Source: Adenophora triphylla var. japonica (taxonomy: Eukaryota > Streptophyta > Magnoliopsida > Asterales > Campanulaceae). From it: a stretch of 64,000 nucleotides of DNA. How positions within the stretch are numbered: the stretch's first letter is position 1; each line of letters opens with the position of its first letter. Positions 43,372-54,859 of this stretch are shown here, one piece after another. The stretch is from positions 514,288-578,287 of the forward strand of contig JAFEMH010000935.1 in the NCBI GenBank assembly GCA_022495995.1, read 5' to 3'. A model generated the notes under the pieces. The model saw nothing but the letters and a program-made list of their open reading frames with translations, did no database searches and was not told the origin of the DNA. Made by a program: the position numbers and the translations under genes.

Positions 43372-45176
43372 TGTAAGTACCCCAATCTGGGTCGTTAATG
43401 TTCCATCATCCCAAATTAATGATTTATAATCATTTAGAGGGATTTTGGACATTATTTTGACAATTTGAATGAGGAAGGATCGCTTAGGAATTAAAAAATG
43501 ATAAAAAACCTCGCTGGAAGTCTGTCATTCCCAATAAAATGGAATATTGACCAAGAACAAAATGTCAAAACTACTTTTCTACACTGTTCAGGCACGCCTG
43601 CTTAGGTAATCCGCAATCAGTACCCAGGCAACCTATAAATACAGCCCTTCTCCCTCAGTTTAAAGAGGCCCAAAAAATACAAAAACCTACTGTCACTTTG
43701 CCCAAATTCACCCTCAAACAACCATTTGCACTCCCATAACTCAAATTCCACACCATATTCACCCTAAAATCCATCTCAAACTACCCCTAACCCTTTGAAA
43801 TCTCTCAAGCCCTAAACAACAAACCAAGAAACAATTGGTAAACCCTCACCTCCCTTACTCAAATCTCCTTCATCCATGCATGTTCTTCATAAATAAATGA
43901 TGTAACTTAGTTTCTTTTCTTGGTTGCTCATCCCCTTTCCCTCTTGTCCCAAGGATCCAAGAGGATCTCCATGGAACCCATTTCCATGGATGATCCTCTA
44001 AAATGATCCATATTCTCTTTTATTTTATGTCATTCCCCACACCCCTTTTTATATCTCTTGGTACTTGTTTGCTTGACCTAGAAGATGGTCATTTTGGAGT
44101 CAATCTCCACATATGACCACTTCTAAATGGTTCACACTATCTAATTTCATGCCTCTTTACATTTTTAGTTTTACTTGTTTTCTTGACCTAAATATGGTCA
44201 TCTTGGAGTCAATCTCCATAGGTGACCATTTCAAATGGTTCACATTATTTACATTCCTTGCAAATTCCCCTTCCCATGTCTAGGATGCTCACCTTGGAAT
44301 ATTTTCCTTGGATGAACATCATCTAGACTTACAAAATAGGTCACACAAGATGTAGGAGATACACTTGAGTATAGATCTCAAGGATGGTCATCTTATGGCC
44401 ACCTTAGAAATCTTCCTCTAAAGTTGATACATCTTGACCTAACTCTCTTGTCAATTTACTTTCATGTCAAATTCCCCTTTTCCCCTAGCAAATGAAATGC
44501 TCACAAAGTCCTAATGTACCCCCGGGATGACTTGATTAAGTGGATTCATCACTTATGACCACTAATTAAAGTCTAGGAAAAGAGAGGACAAGCATGGATG
44601 CCAAAATCCAAATCCCCATTTACTTCCTTTCTTTCAGTTACAATTCCAGTTAAGTCTTGTAAATTCAGTTAACTTTCTGGAAATTATAGTGACTAAACTG
44701 GAAATTGTAAAATATGGAGATTGCAGACCTATTCGTGCGGATAAGATTGCACTGCAGTCTTGTCCACGTGAATGACATTGTCATCTGCAAACAGTCCCTT
44801 ATTTTTATGTTATTTTCAGTTTAATCACTGTTTTCAAACTGTTTTTCAGTTCAGTCCCTAAAATTTCAGTTATTTTCAGAAAAGTCCCTTTAAATGCACA
44901 CACACACAAAAGGTTTCAAGTGAGGAAGACTCGTCATACGAGGCATTCTAGGTGAACACCAACGTTCTTCCCGGAGTGTAACGTGACCTCTGAACCCATT
45001 TTCTCTTATTTTAGGTATTTTTCAAAGTGTTGACCCTTAAACAAAAAACGGCATGACGACTCCGAAACGATTTTAAAAAAAAGTCCGATAAAGAATTTTC
45101 AAAGTTTTTTCAAAAACAAACAAGAGTCTTGTCGGGCAACCAAAGAAAAATCGCGGCGCGGATACACATCATCACA
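43372..45176 (+). mobile_element. T-B 3' LTR
   Basis: It is 1805 bp, from TGTAAGTACCCC to ATCATCACA, followed by the target duplication ATACC. The TATA box near 43635 lacks the upstream palindrome pair seen in the 5' LTR. The later ATCCGCG box is also degraded (ATTCGTGCGG near 44730). Confidence 0.95.
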
Positions 45177-45360
45177 ATACCGTCATTAGAAAGAGAGAGA
45201 GATTTGTTGATTCTTGCTTGTTTGCATGTCACTTTCTTGCTCCCCGTTTTAATCCGTAGGTAATTTTGCTTTTAATTTCTTCTTCTTCATCTCCTTCTGC
45301 TACTTGGGATTTTGATGATGACCCGTAATTTTGGTCCGGTTCGTCCTTTAGAATTAGGAG

Positions 45361-48300
45361 ATGGAACCACTACAGATCTCTTCGCCATTGAACGCTGTTG
45401 AACTGGTGAGGAGTGCGGTTCGTAATCCCCTTGTGACAATTGACTGGGAGAAAGTAGAACTCATGGATCCTAAACTAATGAATAAGGACCAGTGCCCGGG
45501 CTCAGAGGATTTGAGCTCTCCCCTAGATGTGGAACCCTTAAATACCATTCACCCTGAAGTCTAGACCGAGGACCCTGACATGCCCGTAGTGGACCTCAGT
45601 AGTAGTGAAGACCTTGATCCTATGGAGAGTGAGGTGGATGGAGGCGGAGAGGATGATGTTGAGGTGGAACCATTAAGGGGGTCATCTTCCAGTCTCTTTG
45701 GCTCCCAGAGCACGGAGACAGAGGAAGATACCCGCAAGGAGGGCGGCCGCATGGCCACGGGCACATCCCATAAGACAATGAGGATTGTTGACGCCTTCAG
45801 GGAGGATTATGAGGAAGAGGCCCCTGTCCGCGGCAAGAGGCCTGCTGCTGAGGTAAATCCTGGTCAAGTCAAGAAGAGGAAAGGCAAGGAGGCGGCCTCT
45901 ATTGATTGGGAGCAAGAAATATACACCACTTATGTTGTTGACCCCAATGCCTTTCGTGTTCGCCCTCTTCAGGAAGTGCTAACGAAGAAGGGAAAACTAA
46001 GATCGAAGACAGTAGACGATGTCCGCGAGGACAATAGGGCCTGCATTTTCTACGGGGCTCAATTCAAGAATGGACTGAGACTTCCCCTAGATCCCTTCAT
46101 TAATGAATTCCTCAATTTCAACCAGTGTCTCCCTATGCACCTAACCCCTAACTCCATCAGAGCCTTGGTTTCTTTCATAACAGTTTACAGGGTTTTGGGC
46201 TACGAGCCTTCCCTCTATGGGCTTTATTCCTACTATCAAAATCAAATAACCAATGGAAACCTGGGCCTGAAAACGAAGAACAACTCTGCCCGGACCTTTT
46301 CCGCGCCTACCAATAAGTTTGATCAATGGAACCAGAGGAACATTCTGGTCATAGAGGCTAGGTTCTGGTGGTCCTTTTCAAAGCCTGACATCCCTGTTCC
46401 TGTTAGGGTGGCCACCAGCTCCTACCCTAATCCAGCTCTGTCTGAGGCCCTACAAGTTTCCCTTGAGACTTACTTGGCCAAGTACATAACCAAGGGAGTT
46501 CAGCCCATTTTTGACGTGAGCACGATCGTGGAGAGTGAGCCCTTGTTGATCTACTCAGGGGTGGCCCCTCTGAGGGAGGGTAGCTATTATGCCCCTGGAG
46601 TAGAAATAGAGCCCCAGCTTCGTGACCCTAATTGGAGGGTGCATGAGTTTTTCAAATTTGAGGCTGACTGCAGAACCTGTATGATGGGCACGGTCTGTGA
46701 ACCACCGGAATGGATCGGTCTGTATTCTTCCTTTGAGAAAATTGCTTTAATTGCTTTCTGATTTCTCGGACTGTGTTTTAACCCAATCTTTTTCTTTCAG
46801 AGTAGATCCAGCTGAATACCTGTAATGGCCCGACTCACCCCCAACGAACTGAAAGCCCAGAAACTACGCCAAGATGAGAAAAATAAAGTGGCCAGGCAAG
46901 CGGCCTTGGGTGGCATTGCTGGGAAGGGCGTCTCTCTGCCCGTTTCTAATAGATCATCTGGCACCAGCTTGGCCGGAGTGAAGGGAGTCCCAACTACCAA
47001 GGACTTGCCTCCACCGCCCCAGGGTCCTCCCCCTGCATCTGCTGCCCGCGTCTCCAGCCCTTCTGGTCGCACCATATCTTTCAGACACATAATTCAATTG
47101 GACCATTCCAAGAAGAGGCCCGCATATGATGCGGATATTGCGGCCAAGGAGAGGGCGCAAAAATCTCAAAAGGGGGATGACACACAGGCCCAAGCCTCCA
47201 CTTTCACTGCCCCCAGTCTCTACTTCCAATAGGGGGGAACCATCTGCTCTATCTCCTACCCTCTTGTGCCCCTCTCCACACGCAAACAAGCGTGGGCGCT
47301 TAAGAGAAAGTTGGATGATGTGACCGCCATCAAAGGGGCAGACCTCTATTCCCGCGGGCCTCATCAATCAGTTGCGGGGCTTGGTCTCCTAAATTGGCTC
47401 TACTCTCCTGACTTCTACAAGAATGTAGCGGTCAAGGAGAATGATGCTGCCTTGATGGTGGTTATTGGCCTTGCTTTTACTGAGGTAAGACCTGTCCCCT
47501 TCTGCAACCTTGACTCTTGTCTTTGCAACCTTGATCGCGATTACTGATCCTTTCCTATATAGGCGGGCAACAAAATGATGCAGCTGAGGGAGATCTTAGA
47601 TGAGCAGGCTGCTGACCTCACCGAGCAGACCAGGATTCTTGCGGATAAGTGCAGGGAGCTGAATAAAGCTGAGGAGAAGGTGAAGACCGTGTCCGACTCT
47701 CTTATCGAGAAGGAATAAAATTTGAAGGGCTTCATGGATCGGTTGGTTGTAGTTGAGAAGGATCTAGAGAAGACCTAGGGTGTGCGGGATGAGCTCCGCG
47801 GTCACAAGGCGGAGCTGGAGAAGAGGAATGCTGAGTTGGTGAATAGGCTGGAGGCTTCCCAGAAGCAAGTCTTAGTCTTGGAGGCTAAGGCGGACGAGCT
47901 CTCTGAGCAGCTGCTACCCCTGAGGTAGTTTGAGCTAGAGAGGGAGGCCATTCTGCTCGCTACCCGTTAGGAGGCAGTAGAAGAATTTAAAAACTCCGAG
48001 GAGTATAAAGATGAAATATCGAGTGAAGCCTCTGCGCAATATAAGATTGCCTGCCAGACGCAGCTACGGAACTTTGCTGCCACGGGCAAGTTTTCAGCGG
48101 AGCAGTTGGCCTTAATAGGCTCATTGATCTCCACTGATGCTTTATGCCTGCCCAGACATGCTCTGGTCCCTCTAGCTGAGGAGGAGGTGAAAAATTTGGA
48201 GCTCTCTGCTGCCTTGTCTTTGCCTTCTGTTGCCGCGGTCACCGCCACAAGCCTCCTCGCTCAGATGGATGAGATGAGGTTTGGAGACGAGAAATTATCC

Positions 48301-48530
48301 TATAAGGAAGCTGCTGCTCGCCTGTTCCCCATGGGCCTGCAGTCAGTGATGTGTTCGGACCGCGGCCAGCTCCTGCTCAAGCTTCAATTGAACCCTCAAC
48401 TGCTCCTGCCACTGAAACAACTGATCCCCAAACTATTACTGACTTAACTATAACTGCCAACCTTCCTTCTCCAACACCCACAGCTGAGGCCGCCAAAGAG
48501 ACCGCTCCCTCTGACCAACCTTTAGCTTAG
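45361..48530 (+). pseudogene. T-A antisense gene: gypsy-associated Transposase_28-like protein
   Basis: A plus-strand gene antisense to T-A. MEPLQISSPLNAVE (45361) leads, after a TAG at 45562, into a long frame 45580-46761. It has an acidic Ser-rich start, a KRP-rich nuclear-type stretch, then NGLRLPLDPFINEFLNFNQC, LTPNSIRALVSF and YGLYSYYQNQ, the putative gypsy-type transposon domain. A Pro/Ser-rich part (46825-47230) and a long coiled coil (47565-48480, LREILDEQAADLTEQTRILA) follow. The coiled-coil frame has stops at 47716, 47776, 47926 and 47968. An acceptor (TTTCTTTCAG at 46800) suggests introns. Its promoter lies 36 kb away at 9104. Role unknown. Confidence 0.75.
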
Positions 48531-49564
48531 GATTTTATTTTTTCTTTTGTTTGTAATAGATTGTAGGATTATGTAAATCATTTCTCTATTTAATAGAAGT
48601 ATTTTTCTTAACTGCTCGTCTTTTTAGGCTGTTTAATTTTGGCACTATTTGAATACTTTGATACTTATATCAATGCTTTTTACAAGCTTGTATTCTTGCT
48701 TTTCTTTTTTCCAGCGTATAACTTGGATTAATCAGTTTTGACTCATTGCCGTGGTTTATGGGCATGTTAGGCCTTTTAACCGCGTTTATGAGTTCATAAC
48801 TCTTTATTCAAAACCGCATGAGTTATTCGTGAGAGTCAACCCTTTTTCTCTATGACCGCATTTGTTATGGCATTGGACATTTTTGAGGTCTTGACCTTAT
48901 TTTGTCTATTTGGCTTTTAAAACTTCTTTGATCACTCCCTTCCACTTACACTTATTTAGATTTTTTAAATCCGTGGTGTAATTTTAAAAGAGCCAAGGCA
49001 AGCTTCTTTCATTGGGCATGCAGATTGTGGCCGTGAGGCAATAGTCCACGCAACAGTAGGTAGGGGCATATTGGCCCTTTAACCCACCGACATCTGTATC
49101 CACTATTGGTGGTTCACGCGGTCTGACTCTTAAGAGTCTTGTGGCGATCATGCAACAGGCTCATATGTTGGCCTTTATACATACAGGCGTGCGGTCAACA
49201 GCCAACTAAGGCCTACGCGCATTTAGTGGGTCTGGACTTTGGCCTTTGTCCCCACTTGCATCTATATCCACTTATTTATGGTGGTTCACGCGGACAGGAT
49301 AGAGATTCTTGTTCGCGATCGAATACGGGCTTAATGGCCTTTGTACCCATATAGGCATGCGATCTTAATGGATCTTTGCGCATCACCAGGTAGGGGCCAT
49401 ATGTTGGCCCTTTTACCCACTGGCATCTTCTTGTGGGCATCCACTTTAGCTTTTGAGCTGGTGGGAATATTGCTACTATAGTTTTTAATACTAATTTTGC
49501 ACAAAAATTCTGTTCAATAGTCATACATTCATTGCCTCTATCACCTTTACATTTTACAAAGATT
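48531..49564. other. T-A spacer with degenerate hairpin repeats
   Basis: No gene is seen. GGTAGGGGCATATTGGCCC, GGTAGGGGCCATATG and similar units recur at 48760-49450 with TATCCAC...GTGGTTCACGCGG. Several can fold by GGGC/GCCC. It lies between integrase and antisense gene, as the arrays of T-B and T-E do. Confidence 0.55.
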
Positions 49565-50640
49565 TTAAAAGAAATACTTTCTAAGGTGATCGCTATTCCA
49601 AGCGTTCTTGAGGTCTTTTCCTTCCTTTGTCCGCAATCTGTAGGTACCCTCCTTGATTATTTGGGTAACTTCGTACGGACCTTCCCATTTCGGGGAGAGC
49701 TTGTGGAAACCAGCTTGGGTCCCTTGGACCTCTACGTTTCTGAGTACCCAATCTGCAATCGAAAAACTTCTACTATTCACTCTCTTATCATGGTGCTTCT
49801 TCGCTTTTTGCTTGTAGTTCACCATTTTTTCGTTGGCTCGCATTCTCTTTTCTTTGAGATCGTCCAGGTTATACCTTCTGTTTGCCTTGTTTTGAGACTC
49901 ATCGAAGTATGTGACTCTGTACGAGGGTAGGGCTACCTCAACTGGAGCCATTGCCTCTGACCCGTACGTGAGTGAGAAAGGGGTTTCTCCCACTGAGTTT
50001 CTGATTGTAGTGCAGACAACCCATAACGCGGTCTCGAGCTCGTCCATCCCTCGTCCTCCTCGTCCTTCCAAATTTTTCTTTAGGGCGGTCAGGACTAATT
50101 TGTTCGCGGCCTCAGCTTGATCGTTCCCTTGGGGGTAAGCTACTGCGGATTGGCGATGTTGTACTTTCATTCTCTCACATTCAGCTGTGACTTTTGTAGA
50201 GAACGGAGTGCCATTATCCGAGATTATTGCCCGGGGAACCCCAAATCTGCACCAGATGTGATCGTGGATGAAATTTATAACATTCTCCTCGGAGATAGTG
50301 GCTAAGGCCTTTGCTTCTGTCCACTTTGTAAAATAATCCACGACCACCACGGCGTACTTAATACCTCCTCGAGCAGTAGGGAACGGTCCGATTAGATCAA
50401 TCCCCCATGTATCAAACGACCACGATGGTACTACCAAAGTCTGCTCTGTTGATGGTAGTCTAGGAGTGTCTGCAAACCGTTGGCATTTGTCACATTTTCT
50501 TACATACTCCTGCGCATCTCTCCTCATCGTAGGTCAATAAAATCCCTGAAATTTAATTTTGTCCGAGAGAGTGCGAGCACCAGGATGTCCGCCACAAACT
50601 CCTTCATGGACCTCATAGAGCAAATTGGTGACCATGTGAG
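49565..50640 (-). pseudogene. T-A integrase (C-terminal part of pol)
   Basis: On minus from about 50640 the H2C2 zinc finger reads HEGVCGGH...KCDKCQRF. An in-frame TGA near 50535 stands where the family has Trp (GFYWP). The catalytic core has WGIDLIGPF, ISDNGTPF and QAEAANK, giving the D,D,E residues. The C-terminal domain has KLSPKWEGPYEV and ends HLRKYFF at 49565. The frame is open from 50527 to the end. It would insert cDNA into the genome. Its upstream part is cut off near 50.65 kb by T-D, so RNase H and RT are off-window. Confidence 0.9.
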
Positions 50641-50664
50641 TTTTGATGCAGTAGACACCCCACT

Positions 50665-51671
50665 CTGAACCAATAATTCATGATTACACTACTCTTTGTC
50701 TCTCTTTTGTGTTTTGATGAAAGCATATCAGTTTCGTCATGTTTCGTTAAGTTTCTAACTAACCTCGTTAGTTTTGGACCTAACTGACTAACGAAATAAA
50801 CTGAAGAGGACAAAATAGTCAACCGACTAGTTGTCTCGCACGGGACATACGTGTCTCGCGCGAGATAAGCCCTTTGCAGGATATGCAGAATCACTCTCCT
50901 TCTCCGTTTCAACCTCTTTCGAGATAAAACCTTATCAATCCGGTCATCTAATTACAGTTGAGTTCTGGAACCTTCCTTGAGTCTCCTAATCTTGGTGACC
51001 AAATCATCCATCCACCTCTTAAACCCCTATAAATACCTGATAGCTTTCGATATTTCAGAGGTCTCCGATCCCCGATCGAAAACACATAACACACACATTT
51101 GTTGGTTTCTCTCCCTGAAAGATTCCTTCAAAATCACTCACAAACAACTCCTAAATTCGTCCATCAACCACGTTGATTGACGAACATCAAGGCTCAAGCC
51201 TAAAATCAAGGCGAAGCTCTGTCCAAATCATTCCTCGACCAAGAAGACACCTTAGAACTACGTTCTAAATCAAATACTCCTTAAATACTAGGTAAACTCC
51301 TATACTTTTATTTCTTCTTCTCAATCTGTCTATTGTTTTTTTAGAGTAGTGTAATCCTATCAAAAGGATTAGCCTAGAGTCCCTTCAATCCATGGAGGTG
51401 ATCTCGAAGCATACAATCCGACATTCCTAATCAAGAAATTGATTAGGGTTTGCTTGTTCTTCTTTAATTATTGTATTGTAAAGATTGATAATACTCAATT
51501 GGCAAGACCGATCTTCGGATTGGGTGGAATGGGTGCTCCTCGACCTTCCCATTCCATAACTTAACCCCCGAACCCTCAAATCTCTTTAAACATAAAAAGG
51601 TTTTTATTATTGTTTTCCTAAATAAATAATAAGTGGCGACTCTGTTGATTCATGAAAAATCGAACGCTACA
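50665..51671 (+). mobile_element. T-D 5' LTR, left edge approximate
   Basis: The end is fixed by CGCTACA at 51671 followed by a primer-binding site. The start lies where T-A integrase coding ends (50640-50690) and is not resolved. It has TATAAATA at 51028. TCTCGCGCGAGA at 50853-50864, with GTCTCGCACGGGAC before it, is a perfect palindrome about 160 bp upstream of the TATA box. TGGCGACTCT at 51634 repeats part of the primer site. Confidence 0.72.
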
Positions 51672-51675
51672 GTTT

Positions 51676-51692
51676 TGGCGACTCTGCTGGGG
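51676..51692 (+). promoter_or_regulatory. T-D primer-binding site
   Basis: TGGCGACTCTGCTGGGG lies 4 nt after the LTR end, the same tRNA site as T-B and T-C. Confidence 0.85.
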
Positions 51693-52162
51693 ACAATCAA
51701 TTAAGAGGGTTAGACTTGCACACAATTGAGTTTTATCAATCTTTTTATTTTTCTGCAAAAAAAAATTGATTTTTCTGGATTTTTTCAGATTTTTCTGTAC
51801 TATTTTCGTCAAAAAAAATTTACTGTCCGAATGCTTGTCCAGCGCGGGATAAGGTTGTACCGCGCGAGACAATGGTACGACAAGAATTTGAAATCAAACT
51901 TTGGTCAGTTGACTTTCCCTTACAGTTTGACCACACTAAATAAATCAAAAAAAAAAGACTTGGCATGCAGTTGACTTTTCTCTAGATTTTGACTGCAATT
52001 AAAAAAAAACACTTACAGAAAAGTTTTTAAAATTCAGAAAAGTCAAAATAAATTATTATTTCTATTTTATTTGTATTAACTTTATTTTGCAGGGTTGAAA
52101 TTACCCGATCTTTTTCGCGCGCGGGGCGGCGGAAAAGGCGGTTGTCTTTCGCGGGGGGTTGG
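51693..52162 (+). other. T-D leader, interrupted by T-E
   Basis: It is non-coding and T-rich, with a second cluster of CG palindromes (CAGCGCGGGATAAGG, ACCGCGCGAGACAATGG near 51840-51875) like those in its LTR. The rest of T-D lies beyond T-E, outside the window. Confidence 0.6.
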
Positions 52163-52487
52163 TGTCTGAGACCTCGCTTCACGGGAAGGAGCAGAATGAG
52201 GAGTCGCCACGCGGTTTTGTATTTTGAGCCCAAACGTTGAGAAACGGCTTTTGAAAATGGTGTCGTTTTTATTGGTAGCAAAAACTTAGGAAAAGGCTTT
52301 GAAAACGGGGATCATTTTTATTGGCAGCAAAAACGAGTAAAAAGCTTTTTAGTACCAGAGATTGTTAGGTTCGGAGGTCACGTTACGTTTCGGGTAGAGT
52401 ATTACGAGATCGCCCGAAACGCCTCGCATGACGAGTCTTTCTACCTTTCTCGAAATCGTGTGTGTGTGTGTGTCTTTTGAAATGGGG

Positions 52488-52810
52488 GCTTGAATGACAA
52501 GCTTAATCTTGGTTTGAGTGACAAACGTTGATTAGGTGACTTTGTTTGAAAAGACGAGCGTTTGAATGACAAACGTCGGTTTTGAGTTTGAAATGAGCGT
52601 TTGCGTGGCAAACGTCGACTTTGAGTTTGAAATGAGCGTTTGCGTGGCAAACGTCGATTTTGAGCCATACGAGTCATTGTTAACGATTTTTACGGGAAAA
52701 ATGCGTATTAAATGATTTTAAGTGTCAAATGGCGGCTTTGAGTTTGAAGATGAGCATTCGGAGGCCGAACGTCATTTCGCGCGTTTTGAAAGAGAGTTCG
52801 ACGGACGAAC
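52488..52810 (-). repeat. Series of 15-nt hairpins in the T-E LTR
   Basis: GCTTG-AATGA-CAAGC (52488), GTTTG-AGTGA-CAAAC (52512), GTTTG-AATGA-CAAAC (52560), GTTTG-CGTGG-CAAAC (52599, 52638), ATTCG-GAGGC-CGAAC (52756) and GTTCG-ACGGA-CGAAC (52796). Each is a 5-bp stem with a 5-nt loop. Confidence 0.85.
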
Positions 52811-52939
52811 TCCGGTTTTGAACCGGGCATTACATTGTTAACGATTTTTACGGGAAAAATACGTATTAAATGACATGCGATCAACGAATCGGGTTGCGAC
52901 TCGGACTTTGAAAAGTAAATACTATCACAATCCAAACGG

Positions 52940-53155
52940 ATCGGACTTGTAAATGACAGTATTTAAAGCGGTGTCAACGGAATCAAACGATCCGGAATTG
53001 TAAATGACGATCAACGAGGCCAAACGGCTCGGAAGTGTAAATGACGATCAACGAGGCCAAACGGCTCGGAATTGTAAATGACGATCAACGAGGCCAAACG
53101 GCTCGGAATTGTAAAGGACGATCAACGAGGCCAAACGGCTCGGAATTGTAAATGA
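52940..53155. repeat. Tandem array of about 40 bp in the T-E LTR
   Basis: There are four to five copies of GACGATCAACGAGGCCAAAC and GGCTCGGAATTGTAAAT. Nearby text carries diverged units. Confidence 0.92.
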
Positions 53156-53584
53156 CGTGAAAGTAAACGGAACGGGGTCGGAACGCCGTTTTAACCCGTG
53201 ATTACTTCTCTTACGGAAAGAGAAGAGGATCGAGGGGCTAAAACGTATCGGACCCCGTTAGACGGAGGCGTCTACATTTTGACAATGACGTTCGAAACAG
53301 TTATAGCGACTGGCGCGTAAACCGAGACGGAACGGAAGATTCAGAGAGAGGGAGTTGTACCTATGGCTAGGGTCGACTCCTTTGGCTCGGGAGGTGTGTA
53401 CGGGACACGGAAAGTTATTCGAAAGGTTGTTTCGAAGTTGTAGGGTGCGTATTTGATCGAAATACGAAGGTTTCACGCGAATCGAGACAAAACGGGAGCT
53501 CGGGAGGGGTGGAAACCAGTTTGGACCGTGGGGTATGTGATTTTTTGGTATCAAAATCCTCTTCTTTGCCTTTGACAGCAACTT

Positions 53585-53626
53585 CTATTTATAGGGTGAA
53601 AATTGCAGTAGGAGTCCGGCCGGACT
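53585..53626 (-). promoter_or_regulatory. T-E LTR core promoter: AGTCCGGCCGGACT and TATA
   Basis: The minus-strand TATA box CTATAAATAG (53594-53585) lies 18 nt downstream of the perfect 14-bp palindrome at 53613-53626. A second identical palindrome is at 53704-53717. Confidence 0.75.
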
Positions 53627-54116
53627 TGGACTGAATTTCAGGGGTTTTGGGAATTTTGGAAATACGGGGACTTCTTTGGCAATTTCAGGAAAATTGCACA
53701 GTGAGTCCGGCCGGACTTGGCTTGCAAACCAGGGGTATTTTGGTCTTTTGGCCTTGATTTGTGATTGACGAGTGACTAGAGGGAGGTGGCATGCAGGACA
53801 CGTGTCCTGTGACTCACCAGAAGTGTGGGAGTTCGTTCCCCGATCCCGGTTTTGTCCGTTTTTTAAAATAACGATCAGGAAATGTCAAAACGCCCCAGGA
53901 AAGTGCGGAAAATGCGTTTTTCGGGGAAAGCCATACTTTTACGTGAGATGTCACGTGTTAAGTACGGTTCGACGTCGGGATGCAGGCGGTCCGAGAGGCG
54001 TCTCGTGGCACAGCAACGGGGAGTTTAACGAGTTCCGGTTAACCTGGAGCGGGCCAGTTAACAGATTTCGGTTAACTTTCTGGCGGATTTGGACGATCCG
54101 GATTTGGGTACTTACA

Positions 54117-54285
54117 GTTAGCCCCTCGGCGACGTCACTTTCGAAGGAAGTGGGGTCGTCGAAAAGATAAGGATCCAAATCGGGATGCCTTACTTTGAAA
54201 GAGACACAGGCGGTCACTGGTGGACCCTTAGCGAAAAGGATTCCTACGTATCCGAGCGGGAATCAAGCCGATCGTAGTTCGAAAA
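54117..54285 (-). ncRNA. T-E polypurine tract, hairpin and GAACTACG motif (copy 5)
   Basis: On minus GCCGAGGGGCTAAC precedes the LTR. CACTT/AAGTG forms the pre-PPT hairpin. GAACTACG (54280) to CGTAGG (54243) has outer stem CTACG/CGTAG and inner TCC/GGA, and AAGGGTCCACC follows. The order matches T-B and T-C. Confidence 0.55.
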
Positions 54286-54479
54286 GGGGCAAGGGCGCGC
54301 ATGGGGACCTTGACTGGCGAGACTGTTAGAGGCGTCTAAACTGGATGAGACCATTCGCGAGGTACACGTACACTGAATGGAGAGAAGCTGATGAGGCGTC
54401 CGAACACCTGGGGCTTGAAACCTTCGAGGGTGTGTGGCGCCTCAAACCGGGTTGCGATGCGCGAGGGCGTTCGTGCCTT

Positions 54480-54850
54480 GGAGGTCTTTGGGCTTATTGC
54501 GTTGCGCGATTTTATCCTGCTGGGGATGAGCGTTCGGGCCTACCTGGATGGCCGAAGAGGGATTGTTGCAAGGCGTTCGTACCTTGGGGTTCGGGCTTAT
54601 TGTTGTTGCCGGAGATGACTGTTTGCAAGGCGTTCGTACCTTGGGGTTCGGGCTTATTCTTGTGCTTGAGAATATTTGTTTGCAAGGCGTTCGTACCTTG
54701 GGGTTCGGGCTTATTGCTGTTGCCGAAGGAGACTATTTGCAAGGCGTTCATACCTTGGGGTTCGGGCTTATTGCAGTTGCCGGAAATGACCATTTGCAAG
54801 GCGTTCGTACCTTGGGGTTCGGGCTTATTCTTTGCTTAGGAGATGACCCG
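54480..54850. repeat. 57-bp tandem array (T-E)
   Basis: Exact starts GCAAGGCGTTCGTACCTTGG are at 54568, 54625, 54682, 54739 and 54796. CAAGG/CCTTG forms a stem. The period is divisible by three, so long open frames run through it on both strands without being genes. Confidence 0.95.
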
Positions 54851-54859
54851 TGAAGGTCT

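Larger units (their letters stand above)
52163..54116 (-). mobile_element. T-E 3' LTR, left edge approximate
   Basis: On minus it starts TGTAAGTACCC at 54116. The other end is placed near 52163 (TGTCTGAGACC) by comparing the distance to GGAGTCGCCACGC with T-C; this border is uncertain. It contains the promoter (53585-53626), a 40-bp array and a series of 15-nt hairpins. CGTTACG...CGAGTCTTTC matches the T-C LTR in order. Confidence 0.75.

Noticed and set aside
54345..54853. Open frames of about 100-164 codons on both strands
   Set aside because: The 57-bp repeat keeps all frames in phase; no start context or domain supports a gene.
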